From: Microbacterium sp. ET2
GTDB taxonomy: Bacteria; Actinomycetota; Actinomycetes; Actinomycetales; Microbacteriaceae
Assembly (NCBI RefSeq): GCF_030347395.1
Contig: NZ_CP128170.1
Coordinates: 2,356,001-2,420,000 of the forward strand
Length of the DNA stretch: 64,000 nt
Reading direction: 5' to 3'
How positions within the stretch are numbered: the first letter of the stretch is position 1; the number at the start of each line of letters is the position of its first letter. Shown piece after piece: positions 27,871 to 36,316 of this stretch. Under the pieces are notes generated by a model. The model saw nothing but the letters and a program-made list of their open reading frames with translations, was not told the origin of the DNA and did not search any database. Both the position numbers and the translations under genes were made by a program.

Positions 27871-29895
27871 CTACTCGTACTCGCGACCGACGGTGAAGTG
27901 CGCCCGCCGCCAGGCGCGCAGCTCCTGCTCGTAGGCGAGGAGGGCGCGATGCTCCTCCGCGCGGTCGACGGCCTGCCCGACGGCCTCGGCGAAGACCGTC
28001 CCGCCGCCGGAGTCGGGGTGGATCTGGTCGCCGGCGAGCAGCTCGGGCTTCGTGGTGATCGCGCCCGACCAGTCGGCGATGAACACGCGCGGGTGCGTCG
28101 CGGCGAAGTCGGCCAGCTCGGCGTTGACGCCGGGGATCCAGTCGCGCGGCGCGAAGGCGTTGACGAGGATGAGCGTGCGCTCCGGCCCCGCGATCGCCGC
28201 CATCCGCTCGAGGGCGTCGCGATCGACCGGACCGTTGGTCCCGAGGCCCAGGACGACGTACGGGCGCAGCTGCCCACTGTCGGCGAGCTGCTGCAGGATG
28301 CCCGGGCCCGCCCACGCCGAGCGCGACACGGCGGCGTCGACGGCGATGCCCGGGTAGCGCTCCAGCAGCGCCGGAGCCGAGGCGAGCATCACCGAGTCGC
28401 CGATCGCCGAGATCTGATCCCCCGCCACGGCCGTGGGCGCAGGCCGGGGCACGCTGTCGCCGGAGGGCACCCCCGGCACGCCGGGAACTGATGATCCGGA
28501 TGCCGGAGGGGCACCCTCCGGCGCGTCGGTCGCCGTCTCTTCCGGCGTCGGTGGCGCAGCCGGCGCGGCAGGGACGTCGACCTCCGCGAGCGCGCGCTGA
28601 CCGGCGTCCACCATCGCCTGTCCCGACGACACCGTCGGTGCCGCGGCGACCGCGGCGCCGGTGCCGGCGACGAGTGCGATCGCGACCGCGCCGGCGGTCA
28701 CCGCTCCGATGCGCGCGCCGGCACCGGCGCGAAGGGCCCGCCCGAGGAGGCGGAGCGATCCACGGAAGCCGTGCCGGCGCACCGGCGTCTCGACGAAGCG
28801 GTACGACAGCTCCGCGGCGACGAGGGTGAGCACGAGGGCGGTGAGGCCGACGCTCCCGGGGACCCCGGCCTCGGCGCCCGTGCCCTGGAGCCCCGCGAGG
28901 AGCAGGACGAGGATCGGCCAGTGCCACAGGTAGATGCCGTACGAGCGGTCGCCGATCCACCGCAGCGGCTGGGCGTCGAGCGCCGGGCCGAACCGCGAAC
29001 CCGGCCACACCCCCGCGATGATCGCCGCGGCGGAGAGGAGGCTTGCCGCCACGAGTGCGCCGGGGAAGGTCACCGCCCCGTCGACGGGCGCGAGGAACGA
29101 CAGCAGCACGAGCCCCGAGATCGCCGCCGCGCCGACCGCCCCTGTCCACCGCGGCCGCGATGTCTCCGGGCGCGACAGCACATGTGTCGTCGCGAACGCC
29201 AGAGCCACCCCCAGCAGGATGCCGAAGGCGTGGGTGTCGGTGCCGAAGTACACGCGGGTGAGGTCGCCGCCGGGCGTCCCGAGGCCCGACGTCACCAGCA
29301 CCGCCATCCACGCGGCCGAGGCGGCTGCGAGCAGCACCGACGCGCCGGCGCGGGCCCAGGCGCGAGGGACGAGGAGGAACAGCGGCAGCACGATCGGCCA
29401 GACGACGTAGAACTGCTCCTCGACGGCGAGCGACCAGAAATTGCGGAAGAGCTCGGGGGTGGCGGCGGAGAAGTAGCCGCCGTCACCGGCGAGCGAGACC
29501 CAGTTGTAGCTGAAGGTCGCCGCCCCCAGCACCTGCGCCCCCAGGCGCACGAGAACGTCGCCGCCGACGAGGAGCGCCGCGCTGGAGCACACGAGCACCA
29601 CCAGCGCGAGGGCCGGCAGGAGCCGCCGAGCCCGCCGTCGCCAGAAGCCGACGAGCGCGATCCGGCCGTTCCGGGCGTGCTCGCGCAGCAGCAGGCTGGT
29701 GATGAGGAACCCGCTGATGACGAAGAAGACGTCGACGCCGATGAACCCGCCAGGGAGCATCACGGGGAAGAGGTGGTAGATCACCACGAGCGCCACGGCG
29801 ACCGCCCGCATCCCGTCCAACCCCGCGTATCGGCGCGGCGGATCGGCGGTCGGCGAGCTGGGGCTGCTGAGGAGTGTGGGGGCGGTGAGCGTCAT
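27871..29895 (-). CDS. Acyltransferase 3 family protein with SGNH domain
   Basis: The 674-residue protein joins an N-terminal acyltransferase-3 domain (about residues 20-400; 'YAGLDGMRAVAVALVVIYH' with the catalytic His, ten or eleven membrane segments) to a periplasmic-type SGNH esterase domain (about 500-640; 'ISAIGDSVMLAS', 'LGTNG', and 'DQIHPDSGG' with the catalytic Asp-x-x-His). Such OatA-like proteins acetylate cell-wall glycan, teichoic acid or polysaccharide. A Pro/Ala/Thr linker joins the domains. ATG at 29895 is chosen; a GTG at 29910 would add five residues. It converges on rplQ. Confidence 0.92.
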   Translation of the reverse strand: MTLTAPTLLSSPSSPTADPPRRYAGLDGMRAVAVALVVIYHLFPVMLPGGFIGVDVFFVISGFLITSLLLREHARNGRIALVGFWRRRARRLLPALALVVLVCSSAALLVGGDVLVRLGAQVLGAATFSYNWVSLAGDGGYFSAATPELFRNFWSLAVEEQFYVVWPIVLPLFLLVPRAWARAGASVLLAAASAAWMAVLVTSGLGTPGGDLTRVYFGTDTHAFGILLGVALAFATTHVLSRPETSRPRWTGAVGAAAISGLVLLSFLAPVDGAVTFPGALVAASLLSAAAIIAGVWPGSRFGPALDAQPLRWIGDRSYGIYLWHWPILVLLLAGLQGTGAEAGVPGSVGLTALVLTLVAAELSYRFVETPVRRHGFRGSLRLLGRALRAGAGARIGAVTAGAVAIALVAGTGAAVAAAPTVSSGQAMVDAGQRALAEVDVPAAPAAPPTPEETATDAPEGAPPASGSSVPGVPGVPSGDSVPRPAPTAVAGDQISAIGDSVMLASAPALLERYPGIAVDAAVSRSAWAGPGILQQLADSGQLRPYVVLGLGTNGPVDRDALERMAAIAGPERTLILVNAFAPRDWIPGVNAELADFAATHPRVFIADWSGAITTKPELLAGDQIHPDSGGGTVFAEAVGQAVDRAEEHRALLAYEQELRAWRRAHFTVGREYE

Positions 29896-30000
29896 GGGGA
29901 AACCGGTCACGTCGGCGATCCTGCGGAGGGGACACCACAGTGTACGTCGGTCCTCGCCACGCCCTCGGGGGAATCTCCGGGAGGCGGCTCGGCAGCGAAC

Positions 30001-30006
30001 TACGCT
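30001..30006 (+). promoter_or_regulatory. Candidate -10 box for leaderless truA mRNA
   Basis: TACGCT lies exactly 6 bases before the truA GTG, so transcription could begin at the start codon itself. No convincing -35 box is seen and there is no Shine-Dalgarno. Confidence 0.5.
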
Positions 30007-30012
30007 GGTGCG

Positions 30013-30879
30013 GTGCGCATCCGCCTCGACCTCTCCTACGACGGCACGCACTTCCGCGGCTGGGCACGTCAGCCGGGCCTTCGGACCGTGCAGGAGACGC
30101 TGGAGTCCGCCCTCGCCCGCGTGCTCAGCGGCGATCCGCGCGTCGTGGTCGCCGGGCGCACCGACGCCGGCGTCCACGCCACCGGACAGGTCGCCCACCT
30201 CGACCTCGACCCGTCCCAGGAGCAGCGCCTGGCCGCCGCCCGCGCGCCTCGCGGCGCGGCGAGCACCGACACGGAGCCGTTCGATCCGACGGCCCAGCTC
30301 GCGCGCCGCATCAACGGGGTGCTGGGCGCGTACGCCGATCTGACCGTACGGGCCACCGCGGTCGCTCCCTCCGGGTTCGACGCGCGCTTCTCCGCGGTGT
30401 GGCGGCGCTACGTCTACCGCGTCGCCGACCGCACGACCGGATACGACCCCCTCGAGCGTCACCGCACCACGAGCGTGCGGTCGCACCTCGATCACGAGCG
30501 GATGGATGCCGCGGCGCGGTCGCTCATCGGGCTCCACGATTTCGCGGCCTACTGCAAGCCGCGCGAGGAGGCCACCACCATCCGCACCCTGCTGCACTTC
30601 GGCTGGCACCGCGACGTCGACGGCGTGCTGATCGCCGACGTCAGGGCCGACGCGTTCTGCCACAGCATGGTGCGGGCACTGGTGGGGGGGTGCGTCGCGG
30701 TCGGGGAGGGGCGCCTGGACCCGGGAGACCTCGCCGCGATCCGCGATCGTGGGGGAAAAGTGCCCGAGATCCACGTCCTCGCCGCGCGCGGGCTGACCCT
30801 CGCCGAGGTGGGCTACCCCGCCGACGACCTGCTCGCCGCCCGCGCCGAGCAGACCCGGGCGCGGCGCGGAGCGGATTGA
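30013..30879 (+). CDS. truA: tRNA pseudouridine synthase A
   Basis: The 288-residue enzyme makes pseudouridine at tRNA positions 38-40. The catalytic Asp is in 'GRTDAGVHATGQVAH' and the start matches the family ('RIRLDLSYDGTHFRGWARQPG'). The usual C-terminal 'RADAFCHSMVRALVGG' is present. The start is GTG at 30013, supported by the family N-terminus. truA follows rplQ in many bacteria; here the acyltransferase gene is inserted between them in the opposite direction. Confidence 0.95.
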   Translation: MRIRLDLSYDGTHFRGWARQPGLRTVQETLESALARVLSGDPRVVVAGRTDAGVHATGQVAHLDLDPSQEQRLAAARAPRGAASTDTEPFDPTAQLARRINGVLGAYADLTVRATAVAPSGFDARFSAVWRRYVYRVADRTTGYDPLERHRTTSVRSHLDHERMDAAARSLIGLHDFAAYCKPREEATTIRTLLHFGWHRDVDGVLIADVRADAFCHSMVRALVGGCVAVGEGRLDPGDLAAIRDRGGKVPEIHVLAARGLTLAEVGYPADDLLAARAEQTRARRGAD

Positions 30880-30954
30880 CGACACCTGATCATCGCTTAT
30901 CGGTCACTTCCCGGTGAGCCTTCGACCTCCCACACGGCCGTAGGCTGAACGTCG

Positions 30955-31656
30955 ATGAGAGTGATCTCGTACAACCTGCGCAAGCATCGCGCCGCGGGCG
31001 AGCTGGCAGAGCTCGTCGAACGCCACGGTGCCGACGTCCTGTGTCTGCAGGAGTACGACACCTCCGACATCCCCGCCGAGATCGCGGGGCTGCGCCTTGC
31101 CGATGCGACCTCGCGCAACCGGCTGGGCCTCGCGGTCTACTACCGCGCCAATACGTTCCGCGCGGTCGAAGTGCGGGCGCTGGCGCTGAAGAAGTCTCTG
31201 CACGATCACCTGCTCAAGCCCGCCGAGGAGCGGATGCTGGGGGTGCGGCTGCACGACATCGACCACCGCACCGACATGATCGTCGCGTCCTTCCATGCGG
31301 CTCCCCTCACCGCGCTGAATTCCCTCCGCCGGCACCAGATCCGCACGGCGCTGGCCGAACTGCAGCAGCTGGGGGAGGGTCTTCCCGCGCTCATGGTGGG
31401 CGACTACAACTACCCGGTGTTCAAGGAGAACCTCGGACAGAAGGTGCGCGAGCAGGGGTACGAGCTCAGCCTCAGCGACTCGCGCACCTACACGCGCTAC
31501 CGGTTCTTCCGCGGCCACTACGACTTCGTGACATCGTCCGGGTTCACCATCGACCGCGTCCGCACCCTTCCGCAGGGCCTGTCGGATCACCTGCCGATCC
31601 TGGTGACGGCGAGCATCACCTCCGCCCAGCCCGCGGAGGTGTCGACGGCCGGCTGA
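30955..31656 (+). CDS. Endonuclease/exonuclease/phosphatase family protein
   Basis: The 233-residue protein has the EEP metal-dependent hydrolase motifs in order: 'ISYNLRKH' (Asn), 'DVLCLQEYD' (metal-binding Glu), 'SFHAAPL' (catalytic His region), 'VGDYNYP' (Asp and Asn) and 'SDHLPIL' (terminal Asp-His). Members cleave phosphodiesters in DNA, RNA, phosphoinositides or lipids; the substrate here is unknown. No signal peptide is seen, so it is cytoplasmic. A TAGGCT box 8 bases before the ATG (30941-30946) suggests a very short or absent leader. Confidence 0.85.
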   Translation: MRVISYNLRKHRAAGELAELVERHGADVLCLQEYDTSDIPAEIAGLRLADATSRNRLGLAVYYRANTFRAVEVRALALKKSLHDHLLKPAEERMLGVRLHDIDHRTDMIVASFHAAPLTALNSLRRHQIRTALAELQQLGEGLPALMVGDYNYPVFKENLGQKVREQGYELSLSDSRTYTRYRFFRGHYDFVTSSGFTIDRVRTLPQGLSDHLPILVTASITSAQPAEVSTAG

Positions 31657-31698
31657 GCGGCGGTGCATCCGAGCGCTCGGAGCCGGCGCGCACGTGGC

Positions 31699-31704
31699 TA
31701 AACT
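31699..31704 (+). promoter_or_regulatory. Candidate -10 box for leaderless histidine kinase mRNA
   Basis: TAAACT, a strong match to the actinobacterial -10 consensus, is followed by 6 bases and then the ATG at 31711. There is no Shine-Dalgarno upstream of that ATG. Confidence 0.6.
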
Positions 31705-31710
31705 CTGCGT

Positions 31711-33393
31711 ATGTTGACGCGGGGCAGGTCGCGAGCGGTCGATGCCTCTCCGGCGGTGACCTCGACCTGGTCCGTCGCCCCCGACACCCGCATACTGGCT
31801 CCCGCGCCGATCTCCACCCGCACCCGGTCGATCTGGTTGAGCCAGCTCGTCCTGGGTGCGACGGTCCTCGCCGTCGTCATCCTGCTGCTGTTCATCCAGC
31901 CGGCGCAGCTGGCCAACGCGACCTTCACCGCGGGCATCCTGCTGCTCGTGGTGATCACGGCGGTGACGATGATCGCACCGTGGGCGCGGCTGACCTCGGC
32001 CGCGGTGCTGATGGTGCCGTTCGCCGACCTGTTCGCCGTCGGGCTGCTGAATCTCGACGGCGACCTGCGGTTCGCATTCCTGTGGACCTTCCCCATCGTG
32101 TGGATCGCCCTGCACTACGGCGCCCGCACCCTCGCCGTCGCCCTCGGCGCAGTCGGCGTCTTCCTCCTGATCGTCGCGAGCCTCAGCCCCGGCACCGACT
32201 CCACGATCCGCGTGGTGCTCATCATCATCGTGCTCAGCTTCATCGGCATCACGCTGTTCGTGGGCTCGAAGCGGACCAGGGCGTTCAAGCGCCTGCTCCG
32301 CCAGCAGGCGCGGCGCTTGCGCGCGACTCTCGATCGCGCGACGGCGCAGGAGCGCCGGATCGCAGAGATGATCGACGGCATCGACCTCGGCATCGTGCGC
32401 CTGTCGCCCGGCGGTGAGCTGCTCGCCCTGAATGCCGCCTATCGGCGGCTCTACGGTCTGGGAGAGCAGGAGGATCCGGCACACGCCACCGTGATCGAGC
32501 ACACCGGTGTGGACGGGCCGGAGGTGCCCGCCGACGAGCGTCCGTTCGCGCGCGCCGCCCGTGGCGAGGCCTTCGCCCCGGAGACGTACTGGATCATCGA
32601 CGCCGAAGGCACATGGCGAGCGGTGACCGTGTCGGCGAGCCCGCTGGCATCGCGGAGCGAGGACGAAGCCAGCATGCTGCTCGTCGCGCGGGAGGTGACC
32701 GCCCTCCTGCACGCCGAACGCGCGCGCGATCAGGTCGTCGCGATGGCCTCGCACGAGATCCGCAACCCGCTCACCGTCATCCTCGGCCGGGCGGAGCTCG
32801 CACTCGAGCGCGACGTCGACCCCGCCAGCCGCGACGACTTCACGGTGATCGAGGCGTCGGCCGAGCGGATGCTCACGATGCTCGAGCAGACCCTCCGCGA
32901 TTCCCGGTCGTCGTTCACGGCCCCTCGCGGCACCGATGCGATCGACCTGCGCGGCGTCCTGGAGGCGTCGCTGGTGGGGGTGACGGCCAATGCGCGAGCG
33001 CGCAACATCACCCTGCACACCGAGCTCCCCCCGGTGCTGCCGGTGCGGGGCGATGCGTTCCGCCTCCGCCAGGTGTTCGACAACCTCCTCACGAACGCCG
33101 TGAAGTACACGCCCCGGCAGGGGACGGTGTGGGTGAGGGCGGCGGTCGACCGCGACCTGATCCACGTCGACATCGGCGACTCGGGGATCGGGATCCCCGC
33201 CGACGAGATCGACCGGGTGTTCGAGCCCTACTTCCGCTCCTCCGCCGCCGGCGCGACGGCGTCGGGGACGGGCCTGGGCCTGGGAATCGCGCGCGACATC
33301 GTCGAGGCGCACGGTGGCACACTGACGCTGACCTCGCGCGTCGACGAGGGGACCACGGCGAGCGTCGCCCTCTCGCGCGAGGCGACGCCGTGA
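31711..33393 (+). CDS. Sensor histidine kinase with PAS-like domain
   Basis: The 560-residue membrane kinase has about six membrane segments (residues 40-190), a coiled linker, a PAS-like sensory domain (about 215-330), a HisKA domain with the phospho-acceptor His in 'MASHEIRNPLTV' (about residue 348) and a HATPase domain with the N box 'NLLTNAVKYT', 'DSGIGIP' and 'GTGLGLGIA'. No response regulator is adjacent; the nearest is at 37916. The stop overlaps the next gene by 4 nt (GTGA), linking the kinase to the GGDEF-like membrane protein. Confidence 0.93.
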   Translation: MLTRGRSRAVDASPAVTSTWSVAPDTRILAPAPISTRTRSIWLSQLVLGATVLAVVILLLFIQPAQLANATFTAGILLLVVITAVTMIAPWARLTSAAVLMVPFADLFAVGLLNLDGDLRFAFLWTFPIVWIALHYGARTLAVALGAVGVFLLIVASLSPGTDSTIRVVLIIIVLSFIGITLFVGSKRTRAFKRLLRQQARRLRATLDRATAQERRIAEMIDGIDLGIVRLSPGGELLALNAAYRRLYGLGEQEDPAHATVIEHTGVDGPEVPADERPFARAARGEAFAPETYWIIDAEGTWRAVTVSASPLASRSEDEASMLLVAREVTALLHAERARDQVVAMASHEIRNPLTVILGRAELALERDVDPASRDDFTVIEASAERMLTMLEQTLRDSRSSFTAPRGTDAIDLRGVLEASLVGVTANARARNITLHTELPPVLPVRGDAFRLRQVFDNLLTNAVKYTPRQGTVWVRAAVDRDLIHVDIGDSGIGIPADEIDRVFEPYFRSSAAGATASGTGLGLGIARDIVEAHGGTLTLTSRVDEGTTASVALSREATP

Positions 33394-34525
33394 TCGACAC
33401 CATCCCCTCCTTCAGCGGGCCCAACCTCGCCCTGGCGCAGGCGACCGTGGCCACGCTCGGCGTCGTCGTCATGATCGGGGTGGCCTTCCTGGATCGCCCG
33501 CATCGTTCGACGCTGCTGTGGTCGATGGCCTTCCTCCTGGCGATGACCTCGTCGTGGGGGGTCGTGCTGGCCGAGACCGTCGACTCCGAAGTGATCCGCC
33601 GCGTCTCGCTCGGCGTCCTGATGGGCGCACCCGGTTTCATCTGGGCCGGGTTCCGCACCCTCCGCGGTGCTGCGTCTCGGTGGTGGCTCGCGGCGCTGCT
33701 GTCGATCCTCAGCCCGGCGCTCCTCGTCGCGGCGGGGGCCACCGAGGTCTACAGCGTCGTCTTCCGCCTGATCTTCTTCCTCTCGGCGGTCTTCGCCTTC
33801 CTGCTCCTGGTCGAGTGGCTCCGCCTTCCCGATCGCGGCGACACCGTGCTGTACCCGCTCGTGGTGATCTCGGTGCTCTATTCCGCTCTCGCCGCCTTCG
33901 TCGCCGTCGCGGGCCTGGTCTTCCCCGCCTCCAGCGGCGACGACCTCCAGTTCGTCCGGTCGGTCAACCAGCTGGGATTCATCGTCTACATGGTCTGCGC
34001 ACTGGTGTCGCTCGTGGGCTTCGCCACCCGTCGCGAGCGGGTGGTGGCGCCGGGATCGCGCACCCCGTGGGATGAGTTCGCCGCGGGATGCCGCGAACGA
34101 CTCGTTCGCGCGGGACGACGCGGAGAGCGTTCGTGGGCGCTCCTGGTCTTCCGGCTCGACGATGAGGCCGACGTGCGCGATGCCGTCGGGGTCGCAGGTT
34201 TCGACGCCGTCTGCTCCGCTTCGCGGAGGAGATCTGCGCAGCGCTCCCCGCCGACGCCGACATCGCCGAGCGCCGGCCCGGAACGGTGGCCGTGCTGATC
34301 TCCCGGCCGGAGCCCGTGCTGCGGGCCGCGCTTCGCGGCGCGCTCGGAAGGGTCGGCCGCATGGAGAACGCCGGGGGCATGGAGATCCAGGTCTCGGCGA
34401 GTGTCGGGTGGGTCTCAGCAGACGGTGACGAGGATGACCTCGACACGCTGCTCGATCGTGCCGAGGCGGCCGCGGGCGCCGCGCGCGCCGCGGGGGGCGA
34501 CCGGTGGGAGCGGATCAGCCGCTGA
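33390..34525 (+). CDS. Membrane protein with degenerate GGDEF-like domain, frameshifted
   Basis: The first 274 codons encode about six membrane segments and the start of a cytoplasmic domain ('RSWALLVFRLDDEADVRDA'). After 34211 the frame is wrong, but adding one C in GTC(C)TG restores reading to 34525, giving about 378 residues. The restored C-terminus ('ASVGWVSADGDEDDLDTLLDRAE'-like) resembles the end of a GGDEF domain, while the signature loop is replaced by 'AERRPGTVAVLI', so diguanylate cyclase activity is unlikely. Start GTG at 33390 overlaps the kinase stop. Either a pseudogene or, more likely, one missing base. Confidence 0.7.
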
Positions 34526-34540
34526 CGGCGGCGGGTCGCC

Positions 34541-35185
34541 TCATCCTTCGGAGTCCGACTCGGTGCCCGCTGCCGCGGCGATCGCGACCGTCACGGTGTC
34601 GCTCGCTGTCTGCTTGGCGAACTCGTTGGAGGTCGGGGTGGTCTGCACGAGGAAGTCGTAGCTGAACTGCAGCTGCACGTGCGTCGCGTCGGCCGGCACC
34701 GACCCCACGTTGAAGGTCTGCGAGTAGCTGTACGGTGCCAGGACGAGGTACCCGGGGGCGACCGACGACTGGTCGATCTGTGCCTCCAGCGGCGCCATCG
34801 CGCCATCCGGTCCCTGAGGCACCGCGACCATCACCGCTCGTTGCAGATAGACCTTCTGGCCGTCGTCGGGGGTGACCGTCGTCGTCATCGACAGGCTCAC
34901 AGGTTTCAGCGCCTCGGCCGTCCACCGATCCATCGACAGGTTCGACCAGTAGTCCACCGACGCCGCGACCGCGCCGGCGACGAGCTCGCGCTCGGTCGAG
35001 CCGCTCGAGAGATCGTTGGGAACCGGTGTCGGCGCAACCGACGGCGTCGAACTCGTCGACGTGCTCGGTGTCGGTTCGGCGCCGAAGTCCCACGGCGCCG
35101 GCCCGCAGCCCGTCAGGCCCAGGGCGAGCGTCACGGCGAGTGCGCAACTCGCGGCGCCCGCGACGGCACGGCGGTGGGGACCCAT
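34541..35185 (-). CDS. Secreted lipoprotein, unknown function
   Basis: The 214-residue protein has a lipoprotein signal peptide with the lipobox 'LTGC' (Cys about residue 27), then a Ser/Thr/Pro linker and a beta-rich domain. ATG at 35185 follows 'gggagg'. The second half shares a pattern with the divergent lipoprotein at 35445: K-x-VYL, later an aromatic 'LQFSYDF' strand, N-x-F-x-x-QT and V-x-VAI. The two look like diverged paralogues. No family is recognised. Confidence 0.75.
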   Translation of the reverse strand: MGPHRRAVAGAASCALAVTLALGLTGCGPAPWDFGAEPTPSTSTSSTPSVAPTPVPNDLSSGSTERELVAGAVAASVDYWSNLSMDRWTAEALKPVSLSMTTTVTPDDGQKVYLQRAVMVAVPQGPDGAMAPLEAQIDQSSVAPGYLVLAPYSYSQTFNVGSVPADATHVQLQFSYDFLVQTTPTSNEFAKQTASDTVTVAIAAAAGTESDSEG

Positions 35186-35444
35186 GGAACCTCCCGGGGC
35201 AGGTGAGACGAAGCGCCTTCCGGCCGGGAAGACAGTGGCGTCATTCTACGGACCTCCCAGCGCAAGGCTGGCGCAAGATCGCCTCAAGAACCTCAAGATC
35301 GCCGATCGGCGTGGTTGTGTAACCGGCGAGGGGTGGGACCGGTCGCTTTCGCAGCCGCCTGAACCCGAACCGGGCGGTGTGCCCACAGTTCGCGGAAACG
35401 GCCGGCCCCCACCCCGTCCGAACCGGCACGTCAGGAGTCCCGCC

Positions 35445-36191
35445 GTGAGCACCTCAGCCCCCCGCATCCGTCGCCCCCGCCGGTTCCTGGCCGTCGCGGC
35501 CGCCGGCGCCCTGGTCGTGGCGCTGTCCGGGTGCGCTCAGGTCGTCGATGCGTTCAATCAGTTCCAGCAATCCACGGGCGCACCGGCCGCGGCGGCGACT
35601 CCGACGCCGCTCGCGTCGCCGTCGATGGACTTCGATTCGCAGTTCACCTACGACGGTTCCGTGGCGCTCTCGACCGAGGTCGCCGACCAGCTCGAGGTGC
35701 GCCTGGACGTCTGGGCCGCCGACCCCAAGCGCACCCTCGAGTGGACGCCCACTCGTGCGAAGACGCTCGGTTTCGCCGTGAACGTCCACGATCACCGCGT
35801 GGACGAGAAGGCCGTGCTCACCGAGAAGCGTCGTGTCTACCTCTCGTCGGTCTCGGTGACCTCGCAGACCGCGCAGACCAGCGGCCAGGTGCAGAGTCCG
35901 TTCCAGTTCAGCGCCGACCCGCGCACGCTCGTGCCGAGCGACACGCTGCGCTCAGACCGCGGACTGCTCCTGAACAGCTTCCAGGGGGGCCTCCTCGTCC
36001 CCGAGACGACGATCAGCCAGCTGCCCGGCGACACCTACGGCATCACGCTGGAGTTCGCTCTGACCGTCTGGGTCGAGGGCAACGCCAACGACGAGAACTC
36101 CTTCTCGCAGCAGACGGTCTACCAGTACCTGCCGGTGGCCATCTATCCCGACGGCTCAGCCGCCGTGGCGGGTCCTCCGACCCAGCCTTGA
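35445..36191 (+). CDS. Secreted lipoprotein, paralogue of the divergent neighbour
   Basis: The 248-residue product starts at GTG 35445 behind 'caggag' and has a signal peptide with the lipobox 'LSGC' (Cys about residue 30). The mature part begins with an Ala/Thr/Pro linker and contains 'RRVYLSSVSV', 'GITLEFALTVWV' and 'NSFSQQTVYQYLPVAIYP', matching positions in the 34541-35185 protein. The 259-base divergent gap between them has no coding sequence. It lies 125 nt upstream of the GT2 gene in the same direction. Function unknown. Confidence 0.75.
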   Translation: MSTSAPRIRRPRRFLAVAAAGALVVALSGCAQVVDAFNQFQQSTGAPAAAATPTPLASPSMDFDSQFTYDGSVALSTEVADQLEVRLDVWAADPKRTLEWTPTRAKTLGFAVNVHDHRVDEKAVLTEKRRVYLSSVSVTSQTAQTSGQVQSPFQFSADPRTLVPSDTLRSDRGLLLNSFQGGLLVPETTISQLPGDTYGITLEFALTVWVEGNANDENSFSQQTVYQYLPVAIYPDGSAAVAGPPTQP

Positions 36192-36316
36192 GGCAACCTT
36201 GCGGGGGGCTTGGCGAGACCTCGGGCCCGCGTCGCGGTCGGGCGGGCAGGGTTGGTCTCAGCGGCAGGATGCCACCCGGCAGAAGCAGGCCGCTCTGAAC
36301 GACACAGGATGTCACG

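Noticed and set aside
27871..30885. A minus-strand frame open for 1004 codons, suggesting a much longer acyltransferase
   Set aside because: The part upstream of 29895 runs antisense through truA, which has an intact catalytic motif and family-typical codons. The family N-terminus ('YAGLDGMRAVAV') begins just after ATG 29895.
33390..34525. Active diguanylate cyclase
   Set aside because: Even after repair of the frame the GG(D/E)EF loop and the metal-binding Asp positions are not preserved.
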